Shown: positions 25,927 through 35,315 of the stretch, piece after piece
Numbering within the stretch: position 1 is the first letter of the stretch
Layout of the letters: each line of letters begins with the position of its first letter
Translations under genes and position numbers: made by a program
NCBI GenBank assembly: GCA_947501475.1
Contig: CANMWA010000015.1
Coordinates: 80,810-144,809, forward strand
DNA length: 64,000 bases
Origin: an uncultured Aquimarina sp.
GTDB lineage: Bacteria; Bacteroidota; Bacteroidia; Flavobacteriales; Flavobacteriaceae
Reading direction: 5' to 3'
Notes under the pieces: model-generated
What the model saw: the letters and a program-made list of their open reading frames with translations, nothing else
What the model was told of the DNA's origin: nothing
The model's database searches: none

Positions 25927-27246
25927 ATGAAAAAACTCCTTATACTCACCATACTTTTAAGTTATGGTATTCAAGCACAAATCCTTCCAGAACGCCAAAG
26001 ATCGGCTGCTATAGACATGGTATTAGAAGATCGATTTAATAATCTCTTACCCAAATTAATGGATCGCACTGGTTTTGATATGTGGATAGTAATTTCGCGT
26101 GAGTATAATGAAGACCCAGTGCTTAAGACGATGTTACCCTCGACTTGGTTAAATGCCCGTAGAAGAACGATTTTGGTTTTCTATAGAAATAAAGAAAAGA
26201 ATACAATCGAAAAATTAGCAGTAGCCAGATATAATGTAGGTAAAAATATTGATTCTGCTTGGGATAAAGAAAAACAACCCGATCAGTGGAAAGCTTTGGT
26301 CGATATTATTACTCAAAGAAACCCCTCGACAATAGCAATCAATTACTCAAAAGATTTTGGGATTGTTGATGGGATAGTAAAAACCGATTACGAAGAGTTT
26401 ATGAGTTCGCTACCCAAAGAATATCAATCAAAAGTTGTTTCTGCAGAGAAATTAGCAATTGCATGGATAGAGACCCGTACAGAACAAGAAATGGAGATCT
26501 ATAAAGAACTAGTACAAGTTACTCATGATATTATAGCAGAAGCATTTAGTACTTCGGTAATACAACCTGGCACAACAACTACCGATGATGTAGTGTGGTG
26601 GTTGCGACAAAAAGTAACCGATATGGGATTAAAAACCTGGTTTCATCCTACTGTCGACATACAAAGAACTGGAGAGGATTTACAAAGTCATATAGTTTCT
26701 TTTTCTGATCGGCCAAAAGATAAAATCATTAGACCTGGAGATTTGATACATTGTGACTTCGGAATTACATATTTAAGATTAAATACCGATTGCCAACAAC
26801 ACGCCTATATTTTAAAAAACGATGAAACATCTCCTCCAGAATTTTTAACCAAAGCATTTGCCGATGGTAATCGAGTACAGGATATTTTTACGGCTAATTT
26901 TGAAACCGGTAAAACCGGAAATGAGATATTATTAAAAACATTAGAAGAAGGTAGGGCAGAAGGACTAAAACCATCAATCTATACGCATCCATTGGGGTTA
27001 TATGGGCATTCTTCTGGGCCAACTATCGGAATGTGGGATTCGCAAGGCGGAGTACCTGGTACTGGTGATTACCCTTTGTATGAAAATACGGTTTACGCGA
27101 TAGAGTTAAATACTACAGTAACAATCCCTCAATGGAAAAAGGATATAAGAATCATGTTAGAAGAAGCAGGCTTTTGGGGAAAAGAAGGCTTTAAATACGT
27201 AAATGAACGCCAGACAGAATTAATTACGATTCCAAAACGTAGATAG
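25927..27246 (+). CDS. M24 family (Xaa-Pro aminopeptidase-like) metallopeptidase
   Basis: The 439-residue protein has a signal peptide ending near GIQAQ, so it is exported. The C-terminal pita-bread domain carries metal-binding sites: HCDFGITYLRLNTDCQQHAY (two Asp), THPLGLYGHSSGP (His), YAIELNTTV and IMLEEAGFW (Glu). The N-terminal domain resembles creatinase-type. It removes N-terminal residues, probably before proline, in the periplasm or outside. It stands alone between two terminators. Confidence 0.9.
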   Translation: MKKLLILTILLSYGIQAQILPERQRSAAIDMVLEDRFNNLLPKLMDRTGFDMWIVISREYNEDPVLKTMLPSTWLNARRRTILVFYRNKEKNTIEKLAVARYNVGKNIDSAWDKEKQPDQWKALVDIITQRNPSTIAINYSKDFGIVDGIVKTDYEEFMSSLPKEYQSKVVSAEKLAIAWIETRTEQEMEIYKELVQVTHDIIAEAFSTSVIQPGTTTTDDVVWWLRQKVTDMGLKTWFHPTVDIQRTGEDLQSHIVSFSDRPKDKIIRPGDLIHCDFGITYLRLNTDCQQHAYILKNDETSPPEFLTKAFADGNRVQDIFTANFETGKTGNEILLKTLEEGRAEGLKPSIYTHPLGLYGHSSGPTIGMWDSQGGVPGTGDYPLYENTVYAIELNTTVTIPQWKKDIRIMLEEAGFWGKEGFKYVNERQTELITIPKRR

Positions 27247-27303
27247 CACTTGGTTTTATATCTAATAAGAATGAATTGGTAAATTCCCCTTAATAGAATT
27301 TAT

Positions 27304-27342
27304 ATAAGCCGTTTAGGTGTAATTCTAAACGGCTTTATATAG
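27304..27342 (+). terminator. Terminator of the M24 peptidase gene
   Basis: AAGCCGTTTAG (27306-27316) and CTAAACGGCTT (27325-27335) form a perfect 11-bp stem followed by TATATAG; a weak T-tract but a clear hairpin. Confidence 0.65.
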
Positions 27343-27392
27343 ATTTCAAAAAGCACATAGACCATTGGCAAACAATCTGTCAATGCTTATCC

Positions 27393-27704
27393 TTAAATAA
27401 ATAATCTAACAATCATAATTAGGCTTATAGCACCAAAGATAATCCCCCAATATTCCATTTTAATCCAAAATAAGCTGTGATTAGGTTTTAGTATTACTTC
27501 TTGCCCGGTTTCTTTGTCGACTAAAGTTTTACCTTCAGGAGTATTCCATTTTTTACCCATAAACCAACTAAAAACACCAGCAAGCAGTAAACCGATTATA
27601 TAGGCATAGTCACTTTGTTCTTTTGGTAAAATTGAAGTAAGACCAAATACGATTACTGCTAATACTAAAGTAGAGAGGTATCCTCTTCCTGACCATACTA
27701 TCAT
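27393..27704 (-). CDS. Small conserved membrane protein
   Basis: I cannot name this 103-residue protein. It has three to four hydrophobic segments (TLVLAVIVFGLTSILP, YIIGLLLAGVFSWFMG, WGIIFGAISLIMIVRLFI) separated by a soluble stretch with conserved-looking WNTPEGKTLVDKETG. It is probably a membrane protein of unknown function. It precedes the TapB-like gene by 61 bp on the same strand. Confidence 0.7.
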   Translation of the reverse strand: MIVWSGRGYLSTLVLAVIVFGLTSILPKEQSDYAYIIGLLLAGVFSWFMGKKWNTPEGKTLVDKETGQEVILKPNHSLFWIKMEYWGIIFGAISLIMIVRLFI

Positions 27705-27765
27705 TTTGTTTCTTTTTTATTGTTACTACCCTTGTTTTAAGTCTATTTTTGTAGGTGATATAAAT

Positions 27766-28479
27766 TTATTGTACACCAGTTAATTCATGATACCCTATCA
27801 ATTTCCCTTTTTTGTTATAAGATTCTGATCGTACTACCATTACATCTTTATAATACCACTCTTTACCAGTTCCTTTTATATTTATGATTCCGAATTTGGA
27901 TTCGAAATCAAAAGTTATTTTTTGACACAAGTATGACCCCGCCGGAGTGGTGATTTGCTCTTCTCCAATAATCTGTCGATTAAATACTTTAAATGTAAGA
28001 GTAACTAGTGTAAAGTTATTACTATTCACTTTGATTGATATATTACCATCATCCAGGTGATCACCAGGTTTCATCCCAACAGGAAATTCCATAACATCTC
28101 CGTCGATTTTTAAGCTTATATCATTTTTGTTATGTTCTGATAGTTGATCTAAATTAAAAAACCGAAGCATATCAACACTAAATAACCCATTGTTACAATT
28201 TACCTTATACTCTGTACTAAAAGGCTTTTTGTTTTTTGCATCGGTTACCGTTGCTTTGATAATAGCATCAATAGTACTACCGTTTTCTAGAATATCTATT
28301 GTTTCATGTCTCGTACTACTTTGTTTTTTCCCTTTTTTATTATAATCCGTATACTCTAAGATGGCTCCCTTTTTCATAAAAGGCACTGCATTACATTCTT
28401 GAGCGTAGGATGTTATTGATAGAAGAAGGGCAAAAAGTATTAAAAACGAAGATCTTTTTATTATGTTTTTTGTATTCAT
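27766..28479 (-). CDS. TapB/DUF3108-like secreted protein
   Basis: From the ATG at 28479 the product is 237 residues with a signal peptide ending SITSYAQ. An upstream in-frame ATG at 28512 would overlap the upstream VWA gene by 29 bp, so the inner start is preferred (4-bp gap). The body is beta-rich, with EYTDYNKKGKKQSS, GMKPGDHLDDG and YKDVMVVRSESYNKKGK, resembling the TapB family of surface-layer/exported proteins. The role is unknown. The two upstream genes (VWA, lipoprotein) suggest a joint envelope function. Confidence 0.7.
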   Translation of the reverse strand: MNTKNIIKRSSFLILFALLLSITSYAQECNAVPFMKKGAILEYTDYNKKGKKQSSTRHETIDILENGSTIDAIIKATVTDAKNKKPFSTEYKVNCNNGLFSVDMLRFFNLDQLSEHNKNDISLKIDGDVMEFPVGMKPGDHLDDGNISIKVNSNNFTLVTLTFKVFNRQIIGEEQITTPAGSYLCQKITFDFESKFGIINIKGTGKEWYYKDVMVVRSESYNKKGKLIGYHELTGVQ

Positions 28480-28483
28480 GAGA

Positions 28484-29185
28484 TTACATTTTTGAAGTAA
28501 TAAATGTACCATTATGTTCTTGTGCTAATGTTCTCATAAAGTTATGATCTGCATCTTCTCCAAAAGCTATGGTATGAATGATAACGTTATTAGTATTTAC
28601 TTTTCGAATTTCTTCCAAAACGGCTTCAGGACCACCGTTAGGTAGACCATCACTCATTAAAACAACTTCTTGTACTCCTGGCATAGACAATGCTTCTACT
28701 AATCCTAAAGAAGTGTTAGTTCCTCCTCCTGCTTTTAAGTTTTCTACAAAAATATTAGCAGAAGTTCTAGACATATTACTTGCAATTCTTAGTTCTACTG
28801 TTTGCTTTGTAACATCATTGTTGTATGCGTATACTGCAAATTTTTTACCATCTGGGAGCCCTTTTATTGCGGGGATCAGTTTTCGCTTTACAGCTCCAAG
28901 TTTAGTGGCTTGTTTTGTTACTTGTTTCCCTAAGATATTACCTATTTTTCCGCCTATCGCATCGCTAACCACATTACCTGCTTTGTTTCCTGCTTCTCGC
29001 ATTACTTGATCTTTTACCGAACCTTCGTCAATTCCTTCCATACTACCTGATATATCAATAAGATAAAGCGTGTTAAGGGTTGAGGTTTCTATCCCAAAGA
29101 ACTGATCTGATTTTTTCATCACATAGCAGGATTGAAACATAGAAAATAGGGTACATAGCAATAGTATTGATCTTACTTTTTTCAT
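28484..29185 (-). CDS. VWA domain lipoprotein
   Basis: The 233-residue protein starts with a lipoprotein signal (SMFQSCYVM) and has a VWA domain with MIDAS motif LIDISGSM at about residues 43-49. Later FAVYAYNNDVTKQ, NLKAGGGTNTSLGL (conserved Thr) and VVLMSDGLPNG (Asp) complete the metal site. A Gly/Lys-rich insert (GKIGNILGKQVTKQATK) sits between. It is in an operon-like arrangement with the lipoprotein at 29228 (42-bp gap) and the TapB-like gene. Confidence 0.88.
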   Translation of the reverse strand: MKKVRSILLLCTLFSMFQSCYVMKKSDQFFGIETSTLNTLYLIDISGSMEGIDEGSVKDQVMREAGNKAGNVVSDAIGGKIGNILGKQVTKQATKLGAVKRKLIPAIKGLPDGKKFAVYAYNNDVTKQTVELRIASNMSRTSANIFVENLKAGGGTNTSLGLVEALSMPGVQEVVLMSDGLPNGGPEAVLEEIRKVNTNNVIIHTIAFGEDADHNFMRTLAQEHNGTFITSKM

Positions 29186-29227
29186 TTTTTGAGCTTTGAT
29201 AAAATAATTGTGTGAATTAATATTTTT

Positions 29228-29860
29228 TTAATCTGATTTTTGTTTTAATGCTTTTAGATTTATTTCATCTACTGCATTTTTTAATTGTTTTACAGATATT
29301 CTTTCTCCCTTAAGTGTTATCATAAATCGATTAGCGATCATAAGATCGATTTTAGAACTCTCGCTGTTATCATACTCATCTCTTTCTACTTCTTCAATGG
29401 CCTTATAACCATTTATAGTTGTAGATTTTCTATACCCTTGTTCATTTTCTTCTTCAAAATCTCTAGCAAAACCTAAACGAGCAAGAGTTACCATAGCGCT
29501 TCCTGTTTCACCAGCGCCATCCATAATAGAAAATGAAATAATGTTTCCTTCTTCATTCTCATATTCGGCCTCTGCCATAGCAATATCAGCCATAAATTGA
29601 TTACCTACAGTAAATTTCTTTCTTGGATATCCAGCTAGACTTTCTGGTAAAAGAGCTTTCAATTCTGCGTTAGAGATAGGAGTAGCTTTAAGAAGCTTAT
29701 CGTTTTCTTCTTCTATATCTTCGGCCTCTTTTGCAATTTTATTTAGATCAGAAACTCCTTCTATTAGATCAAATAATCCAGGCTCTTTATCTTCTTTTTT
29801 ATCTTTTCCGCAGGAAATAAATAAGCCCATAGATAACAATATCAAGATTGTTTTTTTCAT
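29228..29860 (-). CDS. Hypothetical lipoprotein
   Basis: This 210-residue protein has a lipoprotein signal (GLFISCGKDKKEDKEPG) followed by a charged helical linker and a beta domain (EYENEEGNIISFSIMDGAGETGS, YRKSTTINGYKAIEEVE). I do not recognise a family. It is the first gene of a three-gene minus-strand group with the VWA lipoprotein and TapB-like protein, and follows the LytTR two-component genes with a 128-bp gap. Confidence 0.7.
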   Translation of the reverse strand: MKKTILILLSMGLFISCGKDKKEDKEPGLFDLIEGVSDLNKIAKEAEDIEEENDKLLKATPISNAELKALLPESLAGYPRKKFTVGNQFMADIAMAEAEYENEEGNIISFSIMDGAGETGSAMVTLARLGFARDFEEENEQGYRKSTTINGYKAIEEVERDEYDNSESSKIDLMIANRFMITLKGERISVKQLKNAVDEINLKALKQKSD

Positions 29861-29988
29861 TATTCTTGTTGTTTAGATTTGTGTGAAAATTAGTTCTATG
29901 AACTAAGTTAAACCTATTTATAAGAGAATTTTTTCACAATTAGAATTTGAAGAGAAATTTTTAGTAATACTAGAGTGTTTAAGAGAAT

Positions 29989-30738
29989 TTAAATATGCTT
30001 TTCTATCAAATCAATTAGATTTTTCTTTCTACTTTGCGCAACAGGAATGGCATGAGTCTCATTTAAGATAACTTCTTCATTACGTTTATTGAATGATGAA
30101 ATATGAGTAAGATTGATTAAGAAACTTTGATGAACTCGAAAAAAATTAAGAGGACTTAGTTTTTCGTCAAATGATTTTAAAGGCTTAGAAACCAATATTT
30201 CTTTTTCATTAGTAAGCAAAAAAGTTGTGTAGTTGTTATCTGATTTTGCATAAAGAATATCCTCAGTTTTTATAATATGCATTGCATCTGCATTCTTAAG
30301 TACTATTTTTTTTGAAGTTTCTTTACTTGAAAAATTTTGAAGTAACGTATTTAACTGTAGTTGATAATTTTCTTTTTGAATGTTTTCTGAAACTTTATCT
30401 AGGGCAGTAATCAGTTCTTGTTCAGAATAAGGTTTTAAAAGGTAGTCTAATGCACTGAATTTAAAAGCATCTACTGCATATTTAGCAAATGAAGTCGTAA
30501 ATATGATCTTAAAATCAATACTATCGAATAATTCTAGAAATTCAAAAGCATTACCATCTATAAGAAACACATCAAGAATTATAAAATCTGGCCGAAGCTC
30601 TTTTATATGATCTGCTGCTTCGTTAATTTTATCTGAGTTACCTATGATGGAGATATTATCATATTGTTTTATGATAGATGAAGCATATGCATATGCTTGT
30701 GGATCATCTTCAACAATAAAACAAGATAGATTATTCAT
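29989..30738 (-). CDS. LytTR family response regulator
   Basis: The 249-residue protein has an N-terminal receiver domain (CFIVEDDPQAYAYA acidic cluster, phosphoacceptor Asp in FIILDVFLIDGNAFEFL, conserved Thr/Ser-Ser in IIFTTSFAKYA, Lys in LLKPYS) and a C-terminal LytTR DNA-binding domain (DILYAKSDNNYTTFLL, FFRVHQSFLINLTHISS). It binds DNA when phosphorylated by the neighbouring kinase (25-bp gap). Confidence 0.93.
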   Translation of the reverse strand: MNNLSCFIVEDDPQAYAYASSIIKQYDNISIIGNSDKINEAADHIKELRPDFIILDVFLIDGNAFEFLELFDSIDFKIIFTTSFAKYAVDAFKFSALDYLLKPYSEQELITALDKVSENIQKENYQLQLNTLLQNFSSKETSKKIVLKNADAMHIIKTEDILYAKSDNNYTTFLLTNEKEILVSKPLKSFDEKLSPLNFFRVHQSFLINLTHISSFNKRNEEVILNETHAIPVAQSRKKNLIDLIEKHI

Positions 30739-30763
30739 AGAATAAAGATACTGTACATTTATG

Positions 30764-32599
30764 TTATGAAACTGTAAAACTTAAAAGAACTTCTGTCCCT
30801 TTAGAAGAAGAATTGATTAAAATATTACCCCTAAAATTTTTAGAACTTCTATTTAGATTCTTTAATTGCTCTTTAATAATTGCCATACTCATAGAAGTAT
30901 GTAATTTTTTTGAATCATCTTGTTTTGTTTCAAATCCTTTACCATTGTCGCCTATAGATACGTATAAAACATTTTCATTTTTGTAGTATTTTATAGTAAT
31001 TATACCTTCTGAGATGTTTTTTAAACCATGAAGTATTGCATTTTCTACAAAAGGCTGAGTGACAAGATTTGGTAGCATATCAAAGTCTTCTTCAATAGAA
31101 TCATCAGTAATTATAGTGTAAGAAAAAGAATTATCATGATTAAGTTGTTGTAAATTAAGATAGGATTCTAATGCCAATCGATCATCTGATACGCTAATAA
31201 AATTTTCATCTGATTTTTCTAAGATGAGACGAATCAATTTAGAATAACTAGCTAAATATGAGTTTGATTTTTCTTTATCGTTTTGATGAATAAAATTTTG
31301 AATACTTTGTAATGCGTTAAACAAGAAATGAGGGTTTAACTGTGTTTTCTTTAATTTTTGTTGAAGTAATACTGTATCTAATTGTTGCTTTGTTTTATAG
31401 TTTTTAAATCCAAAATATCCCAGAACTAAGAACAATAAACCAAATGCGACTAAAACGATTAACAAATACTTTTGTTGGGAAATAGTAAGCGCCTGTAATT
31501 CAGTTTTGGTATCTAAAATATCTATTTGTTGCTGTTTCTTTTCAGATTCAAATTTTTCTGTTAATTCAGCTACTTGCTCTTTTTGTTGTGCATTGGTAAT
31601 AGAATCCTTTAGACGATCTTTTAAATCAGCATAGTGTATTGCGGTTTTAAAGTCTTTTAAACCAAAATATGAGTCTTTCAGATTATTATAGATATAAGAT
31701 TTTAATACTCCTTTAGCGCCAGGCATAGCACTATCAAGATATTTTATAGCGGTATCATATTCTCCTTTTTTGACATAAGAGTGACCAACATTGTTGTAGG
31801 TTACATTTAATGTGCTTGTTTGATTAAGTTCTTTTTTTAAAGAAATAGCCTTTTTTCCATAGATAAGTGCACGATCATAGTCTGTACCTTCTTCGCTATA
31901 ATATATTGCCAAATTTGTGTAAACAACAGAAAGAATATGTTTTGCATTATATTTTATAGCCAATCTTTCTGCTTCAAATATAGTATCTGTATATTTTTTG
32001 AAAAGCTTCTGTTCATAATAAGTATTACAAAGGTTAACCAGAATCTGAAGTCTCAATATTTCATTAAAATCACTTAAAGGAAGAGCTCTTTCTAGATAAA
32101 TCTGTGCATTTTTAAAGTTTTTTAATGCTGCATTTATAGATCCGATGTTTGAATACGTATTAACTAATTGTTTTGAATTTTTAGCTTGCTCTAGAATTTT
32201 TGCAGCTTTCAAATAAATATCCAGTGCTTTTTTAAAATCTTGTTTATAATACTGAATAGTTCCCAAGTTATGCCATGTTTGCCCTTCAATATGTTTTGGT
32301 AATTTCTTGGTTAGATTATTTTGAAGTAATGAATCGGCTTCAGAAAATCCTTTTTTATAAATAAGGGCACTACTTTTCTGCAAATGCGATTTTGCTATAA
32401 GAGTGTCATTGGTAGCTGATTTTGAAAGAAGTAAAGCTTTATTAGCATAGAATAGAGAGCTATCTATGTTTTTTTGTAGTAATTCTTTAGAACGCAAAAG
32501 ACTTTGTTCTATTGCTGCTGCTTTATCTATTTTGGATTGTGCCTGTATCCCAAAAATATTACCAATAAGAATACTAATGGTTATATAAAATAATCTCAT
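30764..32599 (-). CDS. Sensor histidine kinase with periplasmic TPR domain
   Basis: The 611-residue protein has a signal peptide, then about eight TPR-like helix pairs (ALDIYLKAAKILEQAKN, AQIYLERALPLSDF, YDRALIYGKKAISLKKEL), one membrane segment (YLLIVLVAFGLLFLVLGYFG, ~380) and a cytoplasmic LytS-type kinase: KKTQLNPHFLFNALQSIQNF carries the phosphoacceptor His, followed by PNLVTQPFVENAILHGLKN and GDNGKGF ATP-binding motifs. It faces the periplasm and should pair with the response regulator next to it. Confidence 0.92.
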   Translation of the reverse strand: MRLFYITISILIGNIFGIQAQSKIDKAAAIEQSLLRSKELLQKNIDSSLFYANKALLLSKSATNDTLIAKSHLQKSSALIYKKGFSEADSLLQNNLTKKLPKHIEGQTWHNLGTIQYYKQDFKKALDIYLKAAKILEQAKNSKQLVNTYSNIGSINAALKNFKNAQIYLERALPLSDFNEILRLQILVNLCNTYYEQKLFKKYTDTIFEAERLAIKYNAKHILSVVYTNLAIYYSEEGTDYDRALIYGKKAISLKKELNQTSTLNVTYNNVGHSYVKKGEYDTAIKYLDSAMPGAKGVLKSYIYNNLKDSYFGLKDFKTAIHYADLKDRLKDSITNAQQKEQVAELTEKFESEKKQQQIDILDTKTELQALTISQQKYLLIVLVAFGLLFLVLGYFGFKNYKTKQQLDTVLLQQKLKKTQLNPHFLFNALQSIQNFIHQNDKEKSNSYLASYSKLIRLILEKSDENFISVSDDRLALESYLNLQQLNHDNSFSYTIITDDSIEEDFDMLPNLVTQPFVENAILHGLKNISEGIITIKYYKNENVLYVSIGDNGKGFETKQDDSKKLHTSMSMAIIKEQLKNLNRSSKNFRGNILINSSSKGTEVLLSFTVS

Positions 32600-32610
32600 T
32601 TAATTGCTTA

Positions 32611-34239
32611 TTATGCCTGAATCACGCCTAAATTAAATTTCTTTTCAATAGGAGCGTGGTTAGCAGCTTCTATACCCATAGAAATAACTGTTCTGGTTTC
32701 AAGAGGGTCTATAATTCCATCGGTCCAGATACGAGCTGCTGCATAATAGGGTGAAATCTGCCGATCATATCTAGCTTTGATTTTATCATACATTGCTTTT
32801 TCATCTTCTTCAGATATAGTTTCTCCTTTTTTCTTTAATGAAGCCGTTTCTATCTGTAATAATACTTTTGCCGCTTGTGCACCACCCATTACTGCTAATT
32901 CTGCACTTGGCCATGCATAAATTAATCTAGGGTCATAGGCTTTGCCACACATTGCATAATTACCTGCGCCGTATGAGTTACCTATTACTATTGTGAATTT
33001 TGGGACCACACTATTACTTACTGCATTTACCATTTTAGCACCGTCTTTTATAATGCCACCATGTTCACTTTTACTACCTACCATAAAACCTGTTACGTCT
33101 TGTAAGAATACTAATGGTATTTTCTTTTGGTTACAATTGGCAATAAATCGGGTCGCTTTATCTGCCGAATCCGAATATATCACTCCGCCAAATTGCATTT
33201 CGCCTTTTTTAGTTTTTACAATTTTGCGTTGATTTGCAACAATACCAACAGCCCAGCCATCAATACGGGCATATCCAGTAATAATACTTTGCCCATATCC
33301 AGCTTTATATTCTTCAAAATCAGAACTATCGACCAATCGGTTAATGATTTCCATCATATCATATTGTTCATTCCTGGCTTTGGGTAGAATACCATAAATG
33401 TCTTCTGGATTTTGTTTGGGTTTAGAAGGTTTAACTCGATTAAACCCTGCCTTTTCAAAGTCGCCAATTTTTGACATAATGTTTTTGATGGTATCCAGAG
33501 CAGCTGCATCATCTTTTGCTTTATAATCTGTAACCCCAGATATTTCGCAATGAGTGGTTGCTCCGCCTAATGTTTCATTATCAATGGTTTCGCCAATTGC
33601 AGCTTTTACCAAGTAGCTACCAGCAAGAAAAATACTACCAGTTTTATCTACAATTAATGCTTCATCACTCATGATAGGTAGATAAGCACCACCAGCAACA
33701 CAACTGCCCATTACCGCTGATATTTGGGTAATACCCATACTGCTCATTACAGCATTGTTACGAAAAATTCTACCAAAATGCTCCTTGTCAGGAAAAATTT
33801 CATCTTGCATGGGTAGATATACACCAGCACTATCAACAAGGTAAATGATAGGGAGTTTATTTTCGATAGATAACTCTTGTGCTCTTAAATTTTTCTTTCC
33901 CGTAATCGGAAACCAAGCACCAGCCTTTACCGTAGCATCATTTGCGACTACAATACATTGTTTTCCTGATACGTATCCTATTTTTACCACTACGCCACCA
34001 CTAGGGCAGCCACCATGTTCTTGATACATATCTTCACCAGCAAAAGCTGCTACTTCTATAGATTTAGAACCATTATCCAATAGATAATCGATACGTTCTC
34101 TAGCAGTCATTTTCCCTTTGGAATGTAATTTTTCAATTCGTTTTTCGCCTCCTCCTAACTTTACTTTGACAAGTTTCTGCTTCAATTCAGATACTAAAAG
34201 TTTATTGTGATCTTCGTTTTTATTGAAGTTTATATCCAT
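32611..34239 (-). CDS. Acyl-CoA carboxylase, beta (carboxyltransferase) subunit
   Basis: The 542-residue protein is a biotin-dependent carboxyltransferase of the PccB/MccB type, transferring carboxyl from carboxybiotin to an acyl-CoA. Features are HGGCPSGGVVVKIGYVSG, the oxyanion-type segments AVMGSCVAGGAYLPIMSDEALIV, and FLQDVTGFMVGSKSEHGGIIKDGAKM. The alpha (biotin carboxylase) subunit is not adjacent and must lie elsewhere. It could act on methylcrotonyl-CoA (leucine breakdown) or propionyl-CoA; sequence inspection alone does not decide. Confidence 0.9.
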   Translation of the reverse strand: MDINFNKNEDHNKLLVSELKQKLVKVKLGGGEKRIEKLHSKGKMTARERIDYLLDNGSKSIEVAAFAGEDMYQEHGGCPSGGVVVKIGYVSGKQCIVVANDATVKAGAWFPITGKKNLRAQELSIENKLPIIYLVDSAGVYLPMQDEIFPDKEHFGRIFRNNAVMSSMGITQISAVMGSCVAGGAYLPIMSDEALIVDKTGSIFLAGSYLVKAAIGETIDNETLGGATTHCEISGVTDYKAKDDAAALDTIKNIMSKIGDFEKAGFNRVKPSKPKQNPEDIYGILPKARNEQYDMMEIINRLVDSSDFEEYKAGYGQSIITGYARIDGWAVGIVANQRKIVKTKKGEMQFGGVIYSDSADKATRFIANCNQKKIPLVFLQDVTGFMVGSKSEHGGIIKDGAKMVNAVSNSVVPKFTIVIGNSYGAGNYAMCGKAYDPRLIYAWPSAELAVMGGAQAAKVLLQIETASLKKKGETISEEDEKAMYDKIKARYDRQISPYYAAARIWTDGIIDPLETRTVISMGIEAANHAPIEKKFNLGVIQA

Positions 34240-34435
34240 TTGTGTGTATTGTTTGCACGAAAATACAAAAAGAGAGTTTTATCTGTGATATTTTAAAATG
34301 GTAATTAATAACATTAAGTAAGATAATTAAGAATAGATCTTTAAATTTATAAATATCAACAATAGTAATTTGCAACTATGATTGTGTTTTTGCATTTTTA
34401 ACTTTATAAATATCAATAACTTAAAATCATAAACC

Positions 34436-34624
34436 ATGCTGAAAAAAATTTTAAATTTCAATAGTGTTAAAACATTACAAAAAATAGAACAGGCAAATAT
34501 TAACGGAGGAAGAGTGAATAGTTGTTTTCGCGAATGCAGACAGGATTTTGCTGATTGTAGAGAAGATGGAAATAGTGGAGCTGATTGTTTTGAAACCCTT
34601 ATGATTTGTAGACGTAGATGCTAA
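34436..34624 (+). CDS. Cysteine-rich leader peptide (bacteriocin-like precursor)
   Basis: This 62-residue precursor begins MLKKILNFNSVKTLQKIEQA and continues to NINGG at residues 21-25, a double-glycine-type leader. The expected 37-residue core holds six cysteines (30, 34, 41, 51, 58, 62) with spacing 3-6-9-6-3. CX3C at each end suits a helical hairpin closed by disulfides. The leader resembles those of the two peptides at 62270 and 62441. No transporter, peptidase or immunity gene is adjacent. It is monocistronic with a terminator at 34654. Bacteriocin, signal or exported redox peptide are all possible. Confidence 0.72.
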   Translation: MLKKILNFNSVKTLQKIEQANINGGRVNSCFRECRQDFADCREDGNSGADCFETLMICRRRC

Positions 34625-34653
34625 TACTATAAAATCAGATCAAAAAAATCAAG

Positions 34654-34678
34654 AGGTGGGTAAATCCCACCTTTTTTA
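34654..34678 (+). terminator. Terminator of the Cys-rich peptide gene
   Basis: AGGTGGG (34654-34660), loop TAAAT, CCCACCT (34666-34672), then TTTTT to 34677. Confidence 0.85.
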
Positions 34679-35086
34679 TATTAAAATGAAAGCATAAAAA
34701 CTTTCCTAAGAGCTAACTACTTGATAATTAAAACGCCTGAGTTTTAAACACCCGTTTCTCAAACCCTTTGTTAAATCTTATTGCAGAGCATTCGATCCCA
34801 GTATACACCCTAGATGAATATTTTGGAGTGATTACAAAAAAATACCTAGAACTTAAATAATTCAAGAAAATTAGAATCCTATCAACCAATGGTATCTAAT
34901 TACATGATAAAAGAAATAATTTTAGATGTACTGTTTGTCAGATAATTAGAGTGTTTTTTGTTTTCTGTTTCATATTAAATACTATAAGAAGTAAATAAAA
35001 AATCCTGTTTTTTGGTGATAAAATACCGATATTTGCATCTGGATTATATGTAACATATGATTCATAAAGTAACTAAATAACAATTT
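34679..35086. other. About 408-bp gap with no recognised gene
   Basis: After the terminator I see only short frames (longest ATG frame about 18 codons at 34891). It may hold the promoter of the small membrane protein at 35087. Confidence 0.4.
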
Positions 35087-35269
35087 ATGGGAATGAATAA
35101 AAATACAGTGTTGGCTTGGGCTACATTTATAATGATATTAGTAGGGCTGGCACTTATCGCATTAGGAGCATTTAGATACAGGGACGTCTCTGGATATGGT
35201 TTTGCAGCTGTTGGTGTTGGTTTTTTTGCAATCGCTTGGGTATTTAATGCTTTAAAAGGAAGAGTATAA
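35087..35269 (+). CDS. CAL67264 family small membrane protein
   Basis: The 60-residue protein has two hydrophobic segments (TVLAWATFIMILVGLALIAL and GFAAVGVGFFAIAWVFNAL) and matches the flavobacterial CAL67264 family. It is of unknown function. It lies 46 bp upstream of ettA on the same strand and is probably co-transcribed. Confidence 0.85.
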   Translation: MGMNKNTVLAWATFIMILVGLALIALGAFRYRDVSGYGFAAVGVGFFAIAWVFNALKGRV

Positions 35270-35315
35270 TCTTCATTAGTATAGATTCATCAAATTAAAA
35301 TAATTTAAAGGGCTT

